From NCBI GenBank assembly GCA_900551015.1, contig URUI01000024.1, positions 1 to 25,575 on the forward strand: a stretch of DNA of 25,575 nt, written 5' to 3'. Numbering within the stretch: position 1 is the first letter of the stretch; each line of letters begins with the position of its first letter. This stretch comes from an uncultured Collinsella sp. GTDB lineage: Bacteria > Actinomycetota > Coriobacteriia > Coriobacteriales > Coriobacteriaceae. Positions 6,216-17,058 of this stretch are shown here, in pieces. The notes under the pieces were generated by a model, which saw only the letters and a list, made by a program, of their open reading frames with translations, made no database searches and was not told where the DNA came from. Position numbers and translations under genes: made by a program.

Positions 6216-9200
6216 CTAGTGGTCGATGCCGTTGAGGTTCACCCTCGTGAGCGTGTAGGTCACATAGTCGGGCGACTGAGGCGTTGCACTCATCGCCCCA
6301 CCTGTGACCAGGTTCGCCGTCATCACCAGACGATAGTTCGCGTAGAACTGATCACGCTGTTCAACCTGCGTGTTGACCTTAACGGTAAAGGGCAGGCTAA
6401 ACGTCGTATTACCGTTCTTCGTTTTGAACTTGCCGTTCTCCTTCGAGTCAGTGAAGGTGATCGTGCTACCGGAGGGAGCGACCGCGGCAAGCTTACTCTC
6501 CGTCACTGTTACGTAGTTGGAGATATCATCCGTCACGCTCTCATACGTGCCGTCGGTTCCGCGGCGCTGCAGCTCGAGCGTGTACACAACAGAGTCGGCG
6601 TTCGCAATTGCCTCGGCGGCGTTGCTGAGTCCACCCAGTTCATACGTGGCACCCAGACCAATCGTGCCATTCGCGATCGGACGCAGGTCGTCCACGTTAA
6701 TACCAAGCTGCGATTTATCTGGCGCAGAAAGCGTAATGGTCGTATCACCCGTGTCCATGCGATAGTACCCGACGTTACCGCGCTTCGTCTGCGTCAGGCT
6801 CGAGGTATTAAGGCCTTCCTTACGCGTCGAAAGCTTGGCGGTATAGGACATCTTGGTACAGGCGTCCTCGCCAGACTGCTTGGACAGGGAGACAACCTTG
6901 TTGCAGCCGTCCGGCGTAAGGCGAATCTCTTCCACTACCGTACGCACGGTAAAGGATCCGCCCGTTGCGCGCTTGCGGATTCCGGCGAGGTCGTAATCGA
7001 GTTTGAGTTTCAGCGAGTCATCGCCCGTATCCGTCACAATCTGTTCAAACGCAGGCGTCGAAGCATCACACGCCTCCCAATCGCTGCCATTCCACATGTA
7101 GTTCTGATCGCCGACGGCAACATAGAACTTCGCAATTGCCGAGGTTCCGCTCGGGAAACTGCTTACTCCCATTAGGTTGTTGTTGGCGCCATAGCGACAC
7201 AGCGACGTATCGAGCTGATAGAACAGATGGTCGCTCTCTGTATAGTATTGGCTCGGGCTAAACGTAACCGTATCTTTGACGTCAAGAGAAAGAACGTAGG
7301 CGGCACCGTCCTCCGACTTCGAAACCGGAATGCACGCCCCATCTTTTTTGTCGACTACATTCTGCTCATAATTGGACAAGATGCTGTATGTCGATGCCGT
7401 ACTGTTTTGAATATCGTCGCTGCCATCGGTGCGTAAAACATGATGCAGCTTCCAAGATATGCGGCCACCCGAAGAATTCGAGTCAATAGACGAAGCCGTA
7501 AAACCGTTGATACTAGCTTGCGTCACGCCGTCGCCCGACTTGGGCACGTTGACAACTAGGTAGACGCTCTCCGATGCACGCTTCTCTCTGCCGGTATCCT
7601 TCTCCTTAGGTACCTTTAGCGTATAGCGCTTGTCGCTGGAAACGTCAGCGCCTGCAACCTTAAACAGCTTCCACTTATCTCCGAGTTTCGCCTTAGCGGT
7701 CGCCTCTGCCTCGTTATTACACTCGGCCCATGTGCCGGCGCCATCCTTTTCGGCGTACACATCCAAAATCTCGCTCAGCCATCGCTCCTGATATGGATTG
7801 CCCGCAGAATCCTCAAAGCCGGCATCTCCGATCAGCGAAACACTCGTGGCGCCGCCTTCGCCCACCGTATAGTGATATTCCCTGCCACCGGCCTTGCCAT
7901 CAACGTTCGCATCGATGAGCGTAAGCTGGGTGCCCTGGGGCAACCTTCCGTCGGCACCATTGAAGAGGATACTCTTGCCGAGCCCCTTCATCGAGCCGCC
8001 AGCAGCCATATAGCTGTCCCAGCCAAAGTCGACTTCCTTCCCATTGGCAGAATTGTATGTCCAGGTAAGCAGACCCGTCATCGGCTCGCCAAAGCTCGTA
8101 AGCACGTGTGCATCTTTTCCAAGGTTAGCGTAGTCGCTTTCTTTAAATTTAGTGCCGTAATCATACGTTGCAGTGAAATCGATCTCGAGCTTGCGCTTAA
8201 CGATGATCGGCACCTGAACGTTGTAGCTCTGACCCGCCTCGGTAAAGGTAACGGTCAGGAGCGTAAAGCGGCCCTTGCCGTTGTCCCAATCGGAGCTTGG
8301 GCTAAACGACATATTGTTCGTGCCATTGTTCACTACGCGAAGCGTGGGATTGTTCGACGCGTCATCGTCTCTAACGAACACACCATCCTTGAGTTGGAAA
8401 ACCTCTGCTTTGGCCGTCACGTGCGGATTGGTGCCATTCTCGTTATTCAATCTGCAAGCGTCGGAGAAGCCGCCGTTCGTGACGATGTTTAGATAGCTCT
8501 TGACCGTCGTGTTGTCGTTGCCAGAGATCACCAAAACAGGGAAATCCGTTGTGGCTTGGTTGTTGCTTGTATCATTATTCGAATTGAACTTACTGGCCAC
8601 GGATGAGGCATCGTAGCTCGACTTATTTTGATAGGCGCCGTTGTCATTAATGCCGCCGATATTCGTGTAGGTGTAGCGATCGGCAACACCGGTGCCTGCC
8701 TCGCTCTGGACGGTCGCCGCGGTGTCGATGGTGGCGCCGTCGCCAAACAGGTAGCGATCGGTGGTGTCGTTGTCGGAGGCACGCACCGCCAGCGTGCTTA
8801 CGGGGCTCGTGGTCACATACGGGCTCGCTGCCGTGGTGGCGGTATTGTCCGCGCCGTAGAGCGTGATCCCCTTGTCAGGTGCTTCCAGTGTGTCGTTATA
8901 GTCACCAAACGCGATATACGACTTCATGTTTACGGCGGCCGTATTGGTCGTGTAAACCATCGGTGGCAGGTCACTTGTGGTCTTGCCGTTGCCGGGCTTT
9001 ACATCCACGCCCGCTGCGGAGAGGCTGTACTTATTTGTTCCTGTGTCAACCTCGCCCAAAAGCACGCCCTGCTTAGCGTCCTTTTTGTAGGTGTTGCCAT
9101 CCATAAGCACGTTTACCAGATGGAACTGGCCACGCCCATCGCCCATAATGCCGCCGTTGGACTTTTCGCTAAACGTGGTGTTGGATACCTTTGTGTTGGT

Positions 9201-12200
9201 GACATTGATGATGACGGAGCCACTGTTAGACGCGTTATTCGCGCCAAGCAGACCGCCGCTCCAGTTACCCTTAATCGTAGCGTTCTCGATCGCGATGTTG
9301 TTGCAGGCTATATTCACATTGCTGAAGAAGTAGCCGATAAGCCCTCCCGAGCATTTGCCGGTGCCGGCGATGCTGACATTCTTGACATTGCAGTCGTCGA
9401 ACCAGTACTTGTTGGGGCTACCGCTACTCGTAACCTCACCAATCAGGCCGCCCGCATTGTAGATGCTATTGTTCGTTCCGGTCTCATCGCCGATGACGGC
9501 GTTCTCGGTGCCGACTCTGCCATCAATGCGCACGTTGCTCATAGAAATTACGCCGCCACGGGCGCGTCCGACCACGCCGCCGGCACCCATATGGTCATCG
9601 GAGTTCGACCCGGTGGCAAGCACGTTTACCCCAGAGATGACTGCCGTGCTCGACGGGACTACCTCAGTGGTGCCGATTGTGGTGTTGACCGAGATATCGC
9701 TTCTTTCGACATAGCCGAGCACACCGCCCACGTAGGGCACTGTCCCTGTGGCAGTTATGGTCGAGTTTTTGCCAACGGTCCTTTCACTCACCCCTGTGCC
9801 TGCGGTTGTCCACACACTGCACGCCGAGGCGACCGTACCCACATAGCCACCGACATTCTTCTCGCCCGTGACGTTAAGGCCGGTGTACGAGCAGTCGTAG
9901 AGCTGCACAGGAGAGGACGTTCCCCCATAATTCACAATCGAACCGTTGGCGCCATCGGTGCTGCGCGACATAAGGCCAGCACTTCCAATGAGGCCGCCAG
10001 CCGTGCAGCCTCCGGCTACGGTGCTGTTAGAAATGCCGACGTTTTTGAACACGCCATAGGCGACCTTGCCCGAAACTCCCTGGTTTGCAGTTGAGCCCGC
10101 AAGGCAGCCTACCCCCACCGAGCCGCTGTTTGTGTTGCTCGTCGACGTGGACTGCCCCTCCCCGTTCGGAGTTACATAGGTAAGCGAAATGTTGCAGCTC
10201 TCGAAGTTGAGATTGCATACGTTTGCATTGCCGCTCTCTTCAATGCTTCCTTTATTGAATTGATTCGAGTAGAACTTGATGGTGCTGAACAAGCCGCCTA
10301 CGCCTGCAATGTTGTAGTCATCATCGACATACTCGCGCGTGTTGTTCTTAACCTTAATCGTCACGCCGTTGCCGTTGATGGTGGCGATACCCGGGGTGAT
10401 GAAATCTTTGTCGTTGACCTTCTTGTCGGTCGCGCATGCGTTTGAGTAATAGCGGCCCGAAAGACCCAAGAAACCCGAGCCGTAATCCGTCATATCATAG
10501 GGGTCGCCTTGCTTAAACTGCAGGTCCATGCCGCAAACGCCCATCGCACACACATAGCCCGTGCGCCAATCGGTCGCGTATTTCTTCACCAAATAGGGCG
10601 AATTAATATCTTGTCCGTCTTCGCCGTTTAATGGGCCTTGGTATTCCTGGTTGCCTGGCGCCTTAAGGTCGTCATTGATCGAGATCGCGAAATCGCCCTT
10701 TGCTGCTTCAGCAGGATTTCCAACCGCAGCATACTGCGCATTGCGAACCTTGCCATACCGTTCATTTCCGAACTTGTATCCCGTCGAGGAGGTGGGGTCG
10801 CGAACGCTATTGCCCTCATACGCATGTGATCCGCGATACGTGCCATTGCCATCAGTCGAGTCGGTATGAGCAGCACCGGCACCCGCGCCGCTGTTAATAA
10901 TGGCAGACAGCACGAGCAGGCCCTGTCGATCTTTGACTGTAGTTTTAGGAGCCTTGTTGTTTTGCTGGCCGGCATCCCAGCTGAATTTCACGTACGTATC
11001 GGTCGTGGTTACGCAGCCGGTGTCATTCACATCAAGCTTGTTGATCTTGTAGTTAGAGTCTCCGTTCTCAACGTCGCAGCCCTCGCTAAAGGCATAGCCA
11101 TCAATCACACGACCAACGTAGGGGTTGTCGTACAGCTGGGAGTTGGCACCGCCTTTCGCAGCGGGCAGGAACTTTTCCTTTGTGCCGCCACGCCATGAAT
11201 CGCCCGTATGGCGGAAAATCACGCCGCCGCCCGCAATGGCGCCGACGTAGCCGCCAATGGGAACAAGATGCGGCTTAGTTCCGCCACCAGCAACCGTAAA
11301 CCCGGTTGTAGGGCTATCGGCCGTCGTCCCATTAACGACCACGCCATCAATAATGTTATCGCCGCCAAGAATGCAGCCGATAACGCCGCCGAAAAACGCC
11401 GTCGGAACACCATCCGCATCCTTGGCAGAATAAGTAATAGTCGCTTGTGCATCCACATAGCGAATGTTCAGGTTGCGCACCACGCTGCCATAGCTGTAAG
11501 GAATAAGACCGCGTAATGAGCCAGTATTGTTTTTGATTACAATCGTTGCAGCCGTGCCGTTCACGTCGCCAACGATGACGCCGCGGAACGGGTATGCCGA
11601 GGTGCCGAATCCGGCGAACGCCGAGCCATCGAGCTCAATTGTGTTATCCGCATCCGACTTGGGCTCAATGCTGTAATACGCACTTTGCAGATACCGACGC
11701 ATTGTATCGTCGGAAAGCACATCATTGGAGTCGGTCGCGTCGTCGACCTTCTTCTCCCACTTCTTCTTGGTGTCGTTCGTCTGCTTATAGACATAGGTAA
11801 CTTCATTATCGACGCTGCCCCCGTTTCGACGTTGGCAAAGCGCCGATTGGTCCTTTACGATAGTAACTTCCCAGCCGTCAAGAGCGGTGCCGTTGTTGAT
11901 GTAGTTCGCCGCCGCATTGAACTCCGATGCCGAGGTAATCGCGTACGGGTCGCCATAGGTGCCGCAACCCGTCGTGAAGTTAGGAATGCGCTGGTTGACT
12001 TTGATTTCGTGGTACTGAACGCCGTTCTCGGTGGCTTTTCCCTTGGCTACATAGGGAAGATAATTGCTGAACCGTTGAGCTTCAACGTTTGCCTTCTCGT
12101 CATTATCCGTCTCTACCAAGCCTTCATCGGTGCCATACGTCGCCTCATCGTAATACCAAAGCTGCTTGCCAGTGTATTCCTTGCCTTGGGCATCGATTTC

Positions 12201-15200
12201 GCTTCCGTACGTCACATTACCGGCCATGGCATCGGCCTTGGTAAAGGTATAGTCCGCAGTACCCGTGGTTGTATAGCCAAAGCTCTCCAGCAGGCTCGCG
12301 TGGGTGAAAATCGTATTGCCCTTCTGGCTAGGCAGGCTTATTTGCTCAAACTTTGCTGTGACCTGATCAGAATTCTTGTCATAGCCCAGATAGCCGAACA
12401 AACTTGACGCCGCGGTTTTATTGACGCCAGAATTGTCAGCATATTTAGACGTCGTTACATTTTTGACATCCAAATTGACGTACCTTGTTATGGCGTTTAT
12501 CAGCAGCGGCGCATACTGCTTGTCCATCGCTCCGTCGACCTGCAGGCCGTTGAGCTTCAGTGTGTCAATTGTGATCGCTGCCTTCTTATCGCCAGATGCT
12601 CCGTAGGCACAACGAAGTACGAGCGCACCCGATACGCTCTTGGGGTCAAGTCCTTTTGCGTCATCATTTTTAGCTCTGCCCACTGTTCCCGAAAGCGTTA
12701 CGCTGCTAACGGTGAGGCTCCTGTTGCCAATCGTTCGAATAAGACCGCAATGCATATTCTCATGCTGAGTAGCCGAGTCGTTGCTTTTATTGCCTTGCTG
12801 CTCATCTTTTATTTTCGAATAGCAAAAGATGATCTCTACGTTTTGGATGGTCACATTGTTGTCGCTAACATTTGAGGGATAGTAGCTATAGCCCGTCAAA
12901 TCGATAGTGACCGGATTGCCGCTCTTGGGGCCGATTACGTTATTGGTAAAAATCTTCTCTTTGTCACCGGTAAGATACGTACATGTCGAACTTGGGGCGT
13001 ATTTCCTCGCCGCCCACAAAACAAGGTGCTCGGGCGTATTCATTACAGACGCATTGAGGTCTTTCACCCGAGTCAAAGCCCTGTCCAGATTGTAGTAATA
13101 GCGAACAGACCCGTTCGTTTTGTGATCCTCGCCCTCGCCGAAAACCGTTCGATTTCGATAGCTATTGTCCTTGGCGGGATCCCCGCTCATGTCTAACGTA
13201 TCAGCCTGAGTATGAAGCGAAACGATCGCATTGCAGCCGTTATCCATCAACTTGCTTCCGGGCTTCACGCCATTAGCGACCCATTCATCAAACGTCGTTA
13301 CCTTTGGAGCGACAATGGACGCCCCGCCCACAGCATAAGCGGTTTCCCAACTGGCCTTGTCTTCCAGATATAGGCCAGTGTAGGAGATTTCGGCGCCAAA
13401 GCTGTTGGCCGAATCGGACGTACTGCCTCGAGCAATAAGAGCGCCAAGCGTAGTGGCGCTATCGGTATTGAAAGAAGCGCCCGCCAAATTGACAGCGTAG
13501 TCATTGATGATCCAATGACCGCTCGTGGCATATACAAGACCGCCGACCTCAACTGAGCCATTCGCAGTCACAGTAGTTTCATTCGTCTTAAGAGCGTAGG
13601 GCCTATCGTCGGAACTCGCAGAGGAATCGCCAATGGTAACGATGGCGTTGCCCCAGCTGTAGCCCAGAAGGCCGCCGGCGCCATGGTACTTGTCGCCGTT
13701 CTTGCCCACGGCCATATCGAACGAGTCGTATGCGAGCCCTATAATGTTGACGTTCTTGACAGCCGAACTGACTATCTCCTTTTTGACATTATAGGTACTC
13801 TGAACAATACAGCCGATAAGGCCGCCGACTTGGGCGATCTTGCCATCGGCACAGTCACCAGTATTGATTGAGCCGCCAACTTCGAGGCTGGTCACATTGA
13901 ATGTCGAAGTTACATCACCCACATAACCGATGGCGCCGCCGATGCGGGTGTTGCCCTTGAGCGTATTGCCTGTAGCAATAGCCGTTTGTGCCTTGCTATT
14001 GCCACCGAAATCAACGCTTGCAGCCGCCGATACACTACCCGCAATACCACCGATGTTCGCATCGTTACCGAACGTATCATCACACGTGATCTTTGTCTCG
14101 CACGCTACGCCCGACAACGTCAGTTTCTCGTCGGCGGTGCCCGTAATTGACGCCGCAAGCGAACCGGCATCGACGCTGAGGCCGTTATCGAATTTCATGA
14201 AGCCACCGATGGTGAGGTTGCTCACCTTCGCGGCACCGCCAATGGCATTGAACAAGCCCAGACGACCATGGCGGTAAATCTTACCGTTGCCGTCACTCGC
14301 ATCGCCGGCGGCAAGCGTCTTCCCGTCGCGCGTGCCATACGGCTCGCCGACGGCAAGGGTTACTTTATGATTATTGCCGTTGAACGTTCCCGAAAACGAT
14401 ACGCCGTTGTTCGGGCTGTCAAGGCCAAGACCCCCAATGCACGTGCCCGACAAATCGACATCGCAGTTCAGGTTGATTACCGTTTGGCTCCCAAGAAGGT
14501 CAGCCATGTTTGAGGTCGGGCCAAACACGCCGTTATACAAGCCGCCGGTCTGAATCGACAATGCTAGGACAACAAAATCCTGTATGTCGTCGATGTCGAG
14601 CGTGTGGTCCTGGTTCCACTTGTCGCTGTCGGCGCCATTTACATAACCAACCTGCCAACTATAGTTGGCCGATGAAGGGCCTTCAGGCTTATGCGTAGTT
14701 TCGTTGAGCTGAATCAGGTTCCATTTTAGCTTCGATCCGTCGAGCCTTACGACCTCCCCATAGCCCTTAGAGGCATCTTGGGCTCCGCCAAGATCATCAA
14801 TCTTGGGTGCATCTTTACACCGCTTGTATATCCAGTAGTCTTTTTCATTGGAATTCGTCGGCTCGCTGTCGCTGCCCGTGCCGCGAGCGAACACAAGCGA
14901 CGGATAATCGGAACGCACCATGGCTATTTGCGCGGTAGCATCCCCCGCGCCAAAATGCATGTTGGAAAAATCGGTTTCGCCCCCAAGGCGTATCGTGGCC
15001 GTCCAGCACTCCGCGGCAATGCCAGCGCCCTTGGCGATGCTGCCCTCATTGCTCACGGTAATCCCGTTGACATCCGCGACGCTGTTTTTGTCGATGCAGC
15101 CGACCGCTCCGCCAAAGCCGTTGCTCGTTGAAGCGACCTGGGTGCAGTTGACCGTAGCATTATTAATTTCAAGCGCGGCGGGCATAGCGGACGTACCAAG

Positions 15201-17018
15201 CCATCCAACAATGCCGCCAGCAAAATATGGGCTCTTAACGAGCGAAAACTTAGTCGTCACGCCTTCAACTTTCAGAAGGCTTAGAGGACTCGTCTCTTCG
15301 GTCGAATTCGCAGCGCCGCTCACAAAGCCAATAAGGCCGCCGAAGGCAGCATTACTGGCGTCGTCCCCAAACGTGCCCTTGAATGAGCCGTCCTTGAATG
15401 ACACAGAAACGCTTGGATCGTCCAGCGCCAGCACGCCGAAAACCGAGCCGGCTCCGTCAACCGCGCCCTTTACATGCGCCGCGCCCGCAAGCGTAACGCC
15501 ATTACCCGTATCGATTTGGTTATTGCCAGTAAACTCAACCGACTGCATAAAGCTGACCTTGCCTATAAAGCCGCCGGAGATTTTGCTATTCGAATCGCCA
15601 ATACGCTCAGGACACGCCACCTTTGCGCCCTCGGATTGCGAAAGGCTCAGGTTGGTCGCTTGTCCGATGAAACCGCCGCTGGCGGAGGTGCTCTTGACGG
15701 CGAGCGCGTGTAGGTCGAGAGCCTCCGTGACGTTGACCATGGCACCCGTGCTCGAGCCAACGAGTCCTACAACGCCACCGGCGGAGCCGTTCGTAGACTG
15801 GACGGTGGCGGTGGGAACGTTTGCCAGAGTGCCAATGCTCAGGGTCGCACCGTCCTTGACTTCGCCTACGAGCAGGCCAGCGTTGCCAGAGCTCGTTTTG
15901 ACGGCTCCGCCTGAGGTCAGATCGTTGGGGAATGTGACGGACTCAACCGTCAAGCTCCCGCTCTCGACCGTGTTGGCAATCAAGCCAATGTTGCCCGTCG
16001 CATTCGCGTTGAGATTCTTTCGAGAATCGGTGAGGCTATAGGTAACGTTCGCAGCAAGGTTGCCCGTCGTCGCACCCAGGAGGGGTGCCGTCAAGGCGGA
16101 AGTCATATCCTTCACATCAACGTTCACGGGTTCCACGATGTCAACCGACGCGTTAAGCGTCTTGCTCTCTTCGCTGTTTTCCGCACCGCTGACCTTCGAA
16201 GCGACCATCGGCGCGCTATAGCTAGTCGCGCCCACCCACTTCATCTTGACCATACTGTTTTGGTCGGTCAGCTTGAGGCTATTAAAAACCGTCCGATCAG
16301 TCGTGAGCTCGACGGGACTATCAGCGCCATTCAGCGACCTATAGATCCTGCCTTCAAACGGATGCTCATCGCTGCCAAAGCCCTGGAAAGACATGCCGTT
16401 ATTAGCCGACTCGGTGAGCTTCGCATCGCCCGTGATGATAACCTTGATCTGCGCATCATAGTAAAGCGAAGCGTCGGCGTTAGACAGGGCGGCGAACGCC
16501 TCCGACGACTTGACATTGAGGCTTTTGATTCCACTGTTATCTTCTTTGAGCTCGATGCCTTCCGCACCATTAGCCTCGAGCAGCTCGACAAGCTTTTTCA
16601 AATCCGTGATCGTCGCACCCGCCTGGGCCTCAGCGTCCTCCGAAGTCGCATCATCGGCATCTTGCTCGGCGTCGTCAGCGGCGGCATCGTCAGCGGCATC
16701 GTCGCCTTCCGTCTGGTCGCCCGTGGAATCGGAACCCATGGCGCTATCGGTGGTATCGCCTGCTGCAGCGTCATCCTTCGCCGCGTCATCCCCAGCACTG
16801 TCGCTGTCGGCACCGGTATCACTCGACCCAGACCCGATCGTGACATCGCCGTTGGTCTCGCCGCCCTCGGCAGTATCCAACGCCTTCGCAGATGCGGCAG
16901 CAATCTCGTTCGAGATGTTCTGCCAGCCTGCCGCCACAGCAACCACCGTGGGCGAGCATGCTTGGAGCACCATGACCACCGTCATGAACTCTGCGAGTAT
17001 GCGCTTTGCCGTTCTCAT
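6216..17018 (-). CDS. Giant secreted GLUG-repeat surface protein (3,600 residues)
   Basis: One intact 10.8-kb frame. The N-terminus is a signal peptide (MRTAKRILAEFMTVVMVLQA, cleavage likely after AVAA near residue 30). An Asp/Ala/Ser/Thr-rich acidic linker follows at about residues 50-131. From about residue 370 to 2625 there are more than twenty GLUG-type motifs, such as AGGVVGLVG, FGGLIGFVS, IGGAIGYVG, VGGLIGCIV, VGGYVGTVA and SGGLIGYFF, which usually form a right-handed beta-helix-like stack. Two motifs of the form FxGFGxxxxPFxG occur near residues 216 and 1800. The last ~675 residues look like beta-rich Ig-like domains. There is no LPXTG motif, C-terminal TM segment or cell-wall repeat, so retention must depend on partners or on the N-terminal region. 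A Cys at residue 21 is a poor lipobox. AGAGGT precedes the ATG by about 10 bases. It is the last gene of the operon. Middle sections drop to about 40% GC. Adhesin or glycan-binding roles are plausible but unproven. Confidence 0.9.
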   Translation of the reverse strand: MRTAKRILAEFMTVVMVLQACSPTVVAVAAGWQNISNEIAAASAKALDTAEGGETNGDVTIGSGSSDTGADSDSAGDDAAKDDAAAGDTTDSAMGSDSTGDQTEGDDAADDAAADDAEQDADDATSEDAEAQAGATITDLKKLVELLEANGAEGIELKEDNSGIKSLNVKSSEAFAALSNADASLYYDAQIKVIITGDAKLTESANNGMSFQGFGSDEHPFEGRIYRSLNGADSPVELTTDRTVFNSLKLTDQNSMVKMKWVGATSYSAPMVASKVSGAENSEESKTLNASVDIVEPVNVDVKDMTSALTAPLLGATTGNLAANVTYSLTDSRKNLNANATGNIGLIANTVESGSLTVESVTFPNDLTSGGAVKTSSGNAGLLVGEVKDGATLSIGTLANVPTATVQSTNGSAGGVVGLVGSSTGAMVNVTEALDLHALAVKSTSASGGFIGQATNLSLSQSEGAKVACPERIGDSNSKISGGFIGKVSFMQSVEFTGNNQIDTGNGVTLAGAAHVKGAVDGAGSVFGVLALDDPSVSVSFKDGSFKGTFGDDASNAAFGGLIGFVSGAANSTEETSPLSLLKVEGVTTKFSLVKSPYFAGGIVGWLGTSAMPAALEINNATVNCTQVASTSNGFGGAVGCIDKNSVADVNGITVSNEGSIAKGAGIAAECWTATIRLGGETDFSNMHFGAGDATAQIAMVRSDYPSLVFARGTGSDSEPTNSNEKDYWIYKRCKDAPKIDDLGGAQDASKGYGEVVRLDGSKLKWNLIQLNETTHKPEGPSSANYSWQVGYVNGADSDKWNQDHTLDIDDIQDFVVLALSIQTGGLYNGVFGPTSNMADLLGSQTVINLNCDVDLSGTCIGGLGLDSPNNGVSFSGTFNGNNHKVTLAVGEPYGTRDGKTLAAGDASDGNGKIYRHGRLGLFNAIGGAAKVSNLTIGGFMKFDNGLSVDAGSLAASITGTADEKLTLSGVACETKITCDDTFGNDANIGGIAGSVSAAASVDFGGNSKAQTAIATGNTLKGNTRIGGAIGYVGDVTSTFNVTSLEVGGSINTGDCADGKIAQVGGLIGCIVQSTYNVKKEIVSSAVKNVNIIGLAYDSFDMAVGKNGDKYHGAGGLLGYSWGNAIVTIGDSSASSDDRPYALKTNETTVTANGSVEVGGLVYATSGHWIINDYAVNLAGASFNTDSATTLGALIARGSTSDSANSFGAEISYTGLYLEDKASWETAYAVGGASIVAPKVTTFDEWVANGVKPGSKLMDNGCNAIVSLHTQADTLDMSGDPAKDNSYRNRTVFGEGEDHKTNGSVRYYYNLDRALTRVKDLNASVMNTPEHLVLWAARKYAPSSTCTYLTGDKEKIFTNNVIGPKSGNPVTIDLTGYSYYPSNVSDNNVTIQNVEIIFCYSKIKDEQQGNKSNDSATQHENMHCGLIRTIGNRSLTVSSVTLSGTVGRAKNDDAKGLDPKSVSGALVLRCAYGASGDKKAAITIDTLKLNGLQVDGAMDKQYAPLLINAITRYVNLDVKNVTTSKYADNSGVNKTAASSLFGYLGYDKNSDQVTAKFEQISLPSQKGNTIFTHASLLESFGYTTTGTADYTFTKADAMAGNVTYGSEIDAQGKEYTGKQLWYYDEATYGTDEGLVETDNDEKANVEAQRFSNYLPYVAKGKATENGVQYHEIKVNQRIPNFTTGCGTYGDPYAITSASEFNAAANYINNGTALDGWEVTIVKDQSALCQRRNGGSVDNEVTYVYKQTNDTKKKWEKKVDDATDSNDVLSDDTMRRYLQSAYYSIEPKSDADNTIELDGSAFAGFGTSAYPFRGVIVGDVNGTAATIVIKNNTGSLRGLIPYSYGSVVRNLNIRYVDAQATITYSAKDADGVPTAFFGGVIGCILGGDNIIDGVVVNGTTADSPTTGFTVAGGGTKPHLVPIGGYVGAIAGGGVIFRHTGDSWRGGTKEKFLPAAKGGANSQLYDNPYVGRVIDGYAFSEGCDVENGDSNYKINKLDVNDTGCVTTTDTYVKFSWDAGQQNNKAPKTTVKDRQGLLVLSAIINSGAGAGAAHTDSTDGNGTYRGSHAYEGNSVRDPTSSTGYKFGNERYGKVRNAQYAAVGNPAEAAKGDFAISINDDLKAPGNQEYQGPLNGEDGQDINSPYLVKKYATDWRTGYVCAMGVCGMDLQFKQGDPYDMTDYGSGFLGLSGRYYSNACATDKKVNDKDFITPGIATINGNGVTIKVKNNTREYVDDDYNIAGVGGLFSTIKFYSNQFNKGSIEESGNANVCNLNFESCNISLTYVTPNGEGQSTSTSNTNSGSVGVGCLAGSTANQGVSGKVAYGVFKNVGISNSTVAGGCTAGGLIGSAGLMSRSTDGANGSIVNYGGTSSPVQLYDCSYTGLNVTGEKNVGGYVGTVASACSVWTTAGTGVSERTVGKNSTITATGTVPYVGGVLGYVERSDISVNTTIGTTEVVPSSTAVISGVNVLATGSNSDDHMGAGGVVGRARGGVISMSNVRIDGRVGTENAVIGDETGTNNSIYNAGGLIGEVTSSGSPNKYWFDDCNVKNVSIAGTGKCSGGLIGYFFSNVNIACNNIAIENATIKGNWSGGLLGANNASNSGSVIINVTNTKVSNTTFSEKSNGGIMGDGRGQFHLVNVLMDGNTYKKDAKQGVLLGEVDTGTNKYSLSAAGVDVKPGNGKTTSDLPPMVYTTNTAAVNMKSYIAFGDYNDTLEAPDKGITLYGADNTATTAASPYVTTSPVSTLAVRASDNDTTDRYLFGDGATIDTAATVQSEAGTGVADRYTYTNIGGINDNGAYQNKSSYDASSVASKFNSNNDTSNNQATTDFPVLVISGNDNTTVKSYLNIVTNGGFSDACRLNNENGTNPHVTAKAEVFQLKDGVFVRDDDASNNPTLRVVNNGTNNMSFSPSSDWDNGKGRFTLLTVTFTEAGQSYNVQVPIIVKRKLEIDFTATYDYGTKFKESDYANLGKDAHVLTSFGEPMTGLLTWTYNSANGKEVDFGWDSYMAAGGSMKGLGKSILFNGADGRLPQGTQLTLIDANVDGKAGGREYHYTVGEGGATSVSLIGDAGFEDSAGNPYQERWLSEILDVYAEKDGAGTWAECNNEAEATAKAKLGDKWKLFKVAGADVSSDKRYTLKVPKEKDTGREKRASESVYLVVNVPKSGDGVTQASINGFTASSIDSNSSGGRISWKLHHVLRTDGSDDIQNSTASTYSILSNYEQNVVDKKDGACIPVSKSEDGAAYVLSLDVKDTVTFSPSQYYTESDHLFYQLDTSLCRYGANNNLMGVSSFPSGTSAIAKFYVAVGDQNYMWNGSDWEACDASTPAFEQIVTDTGDDSLKLKLDYDLAGIRKRATGGSFTVRTVVEEIRLTPDGCNKVVSLSKQSGEDACTKMSYTAKLSTRKEGLNTSSLTQTKRGNVGYYRMDTGDTTITLSAPDKSQLGINVDDLRPIANGTIGLGATYELGGLSNAAEAIANADSVVYTLELQRRGTDGTYESVTDDISNYVTVTESKLAAVAPSGSTITFTDSKENGKFKTKNGNTTFSLPFTVKVNTQVEQRDQFYANYRLVMTANLVTGGAMSATPQSPDYVTYTLTRVNLNGIDH

Positions 17019-17058
17019 CGATTCCGTACCTCTTATCCTAAAAACTCCGCTTCCAGAG

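Noticed and set aside
8628..10094. Long plus-strand open frame (488 codons) opposite the giant gene
   Set aside because: Its composition mirrors the antisense of the GLUG-repeat codons, with no recognisable domain or Shine-Dalgarno. It is a shadow of the real minus-strand gene.
14920..16041. Plus-strand open frame of 373 codons opposite the giant gene
   Set aside because: A low-complexity Pro/Ser/Ala-rich product typical of antisense to Gly/Ala/Ser-rich repeats; no independent support.
6216..17018. Lipoprotein signal (Cys at residue 21) for the giant protein
   Set aside because: LQAC is a poor lipobox because of Gln at -2, and a better signal peptidase I site (AVAA before Gly) follows.
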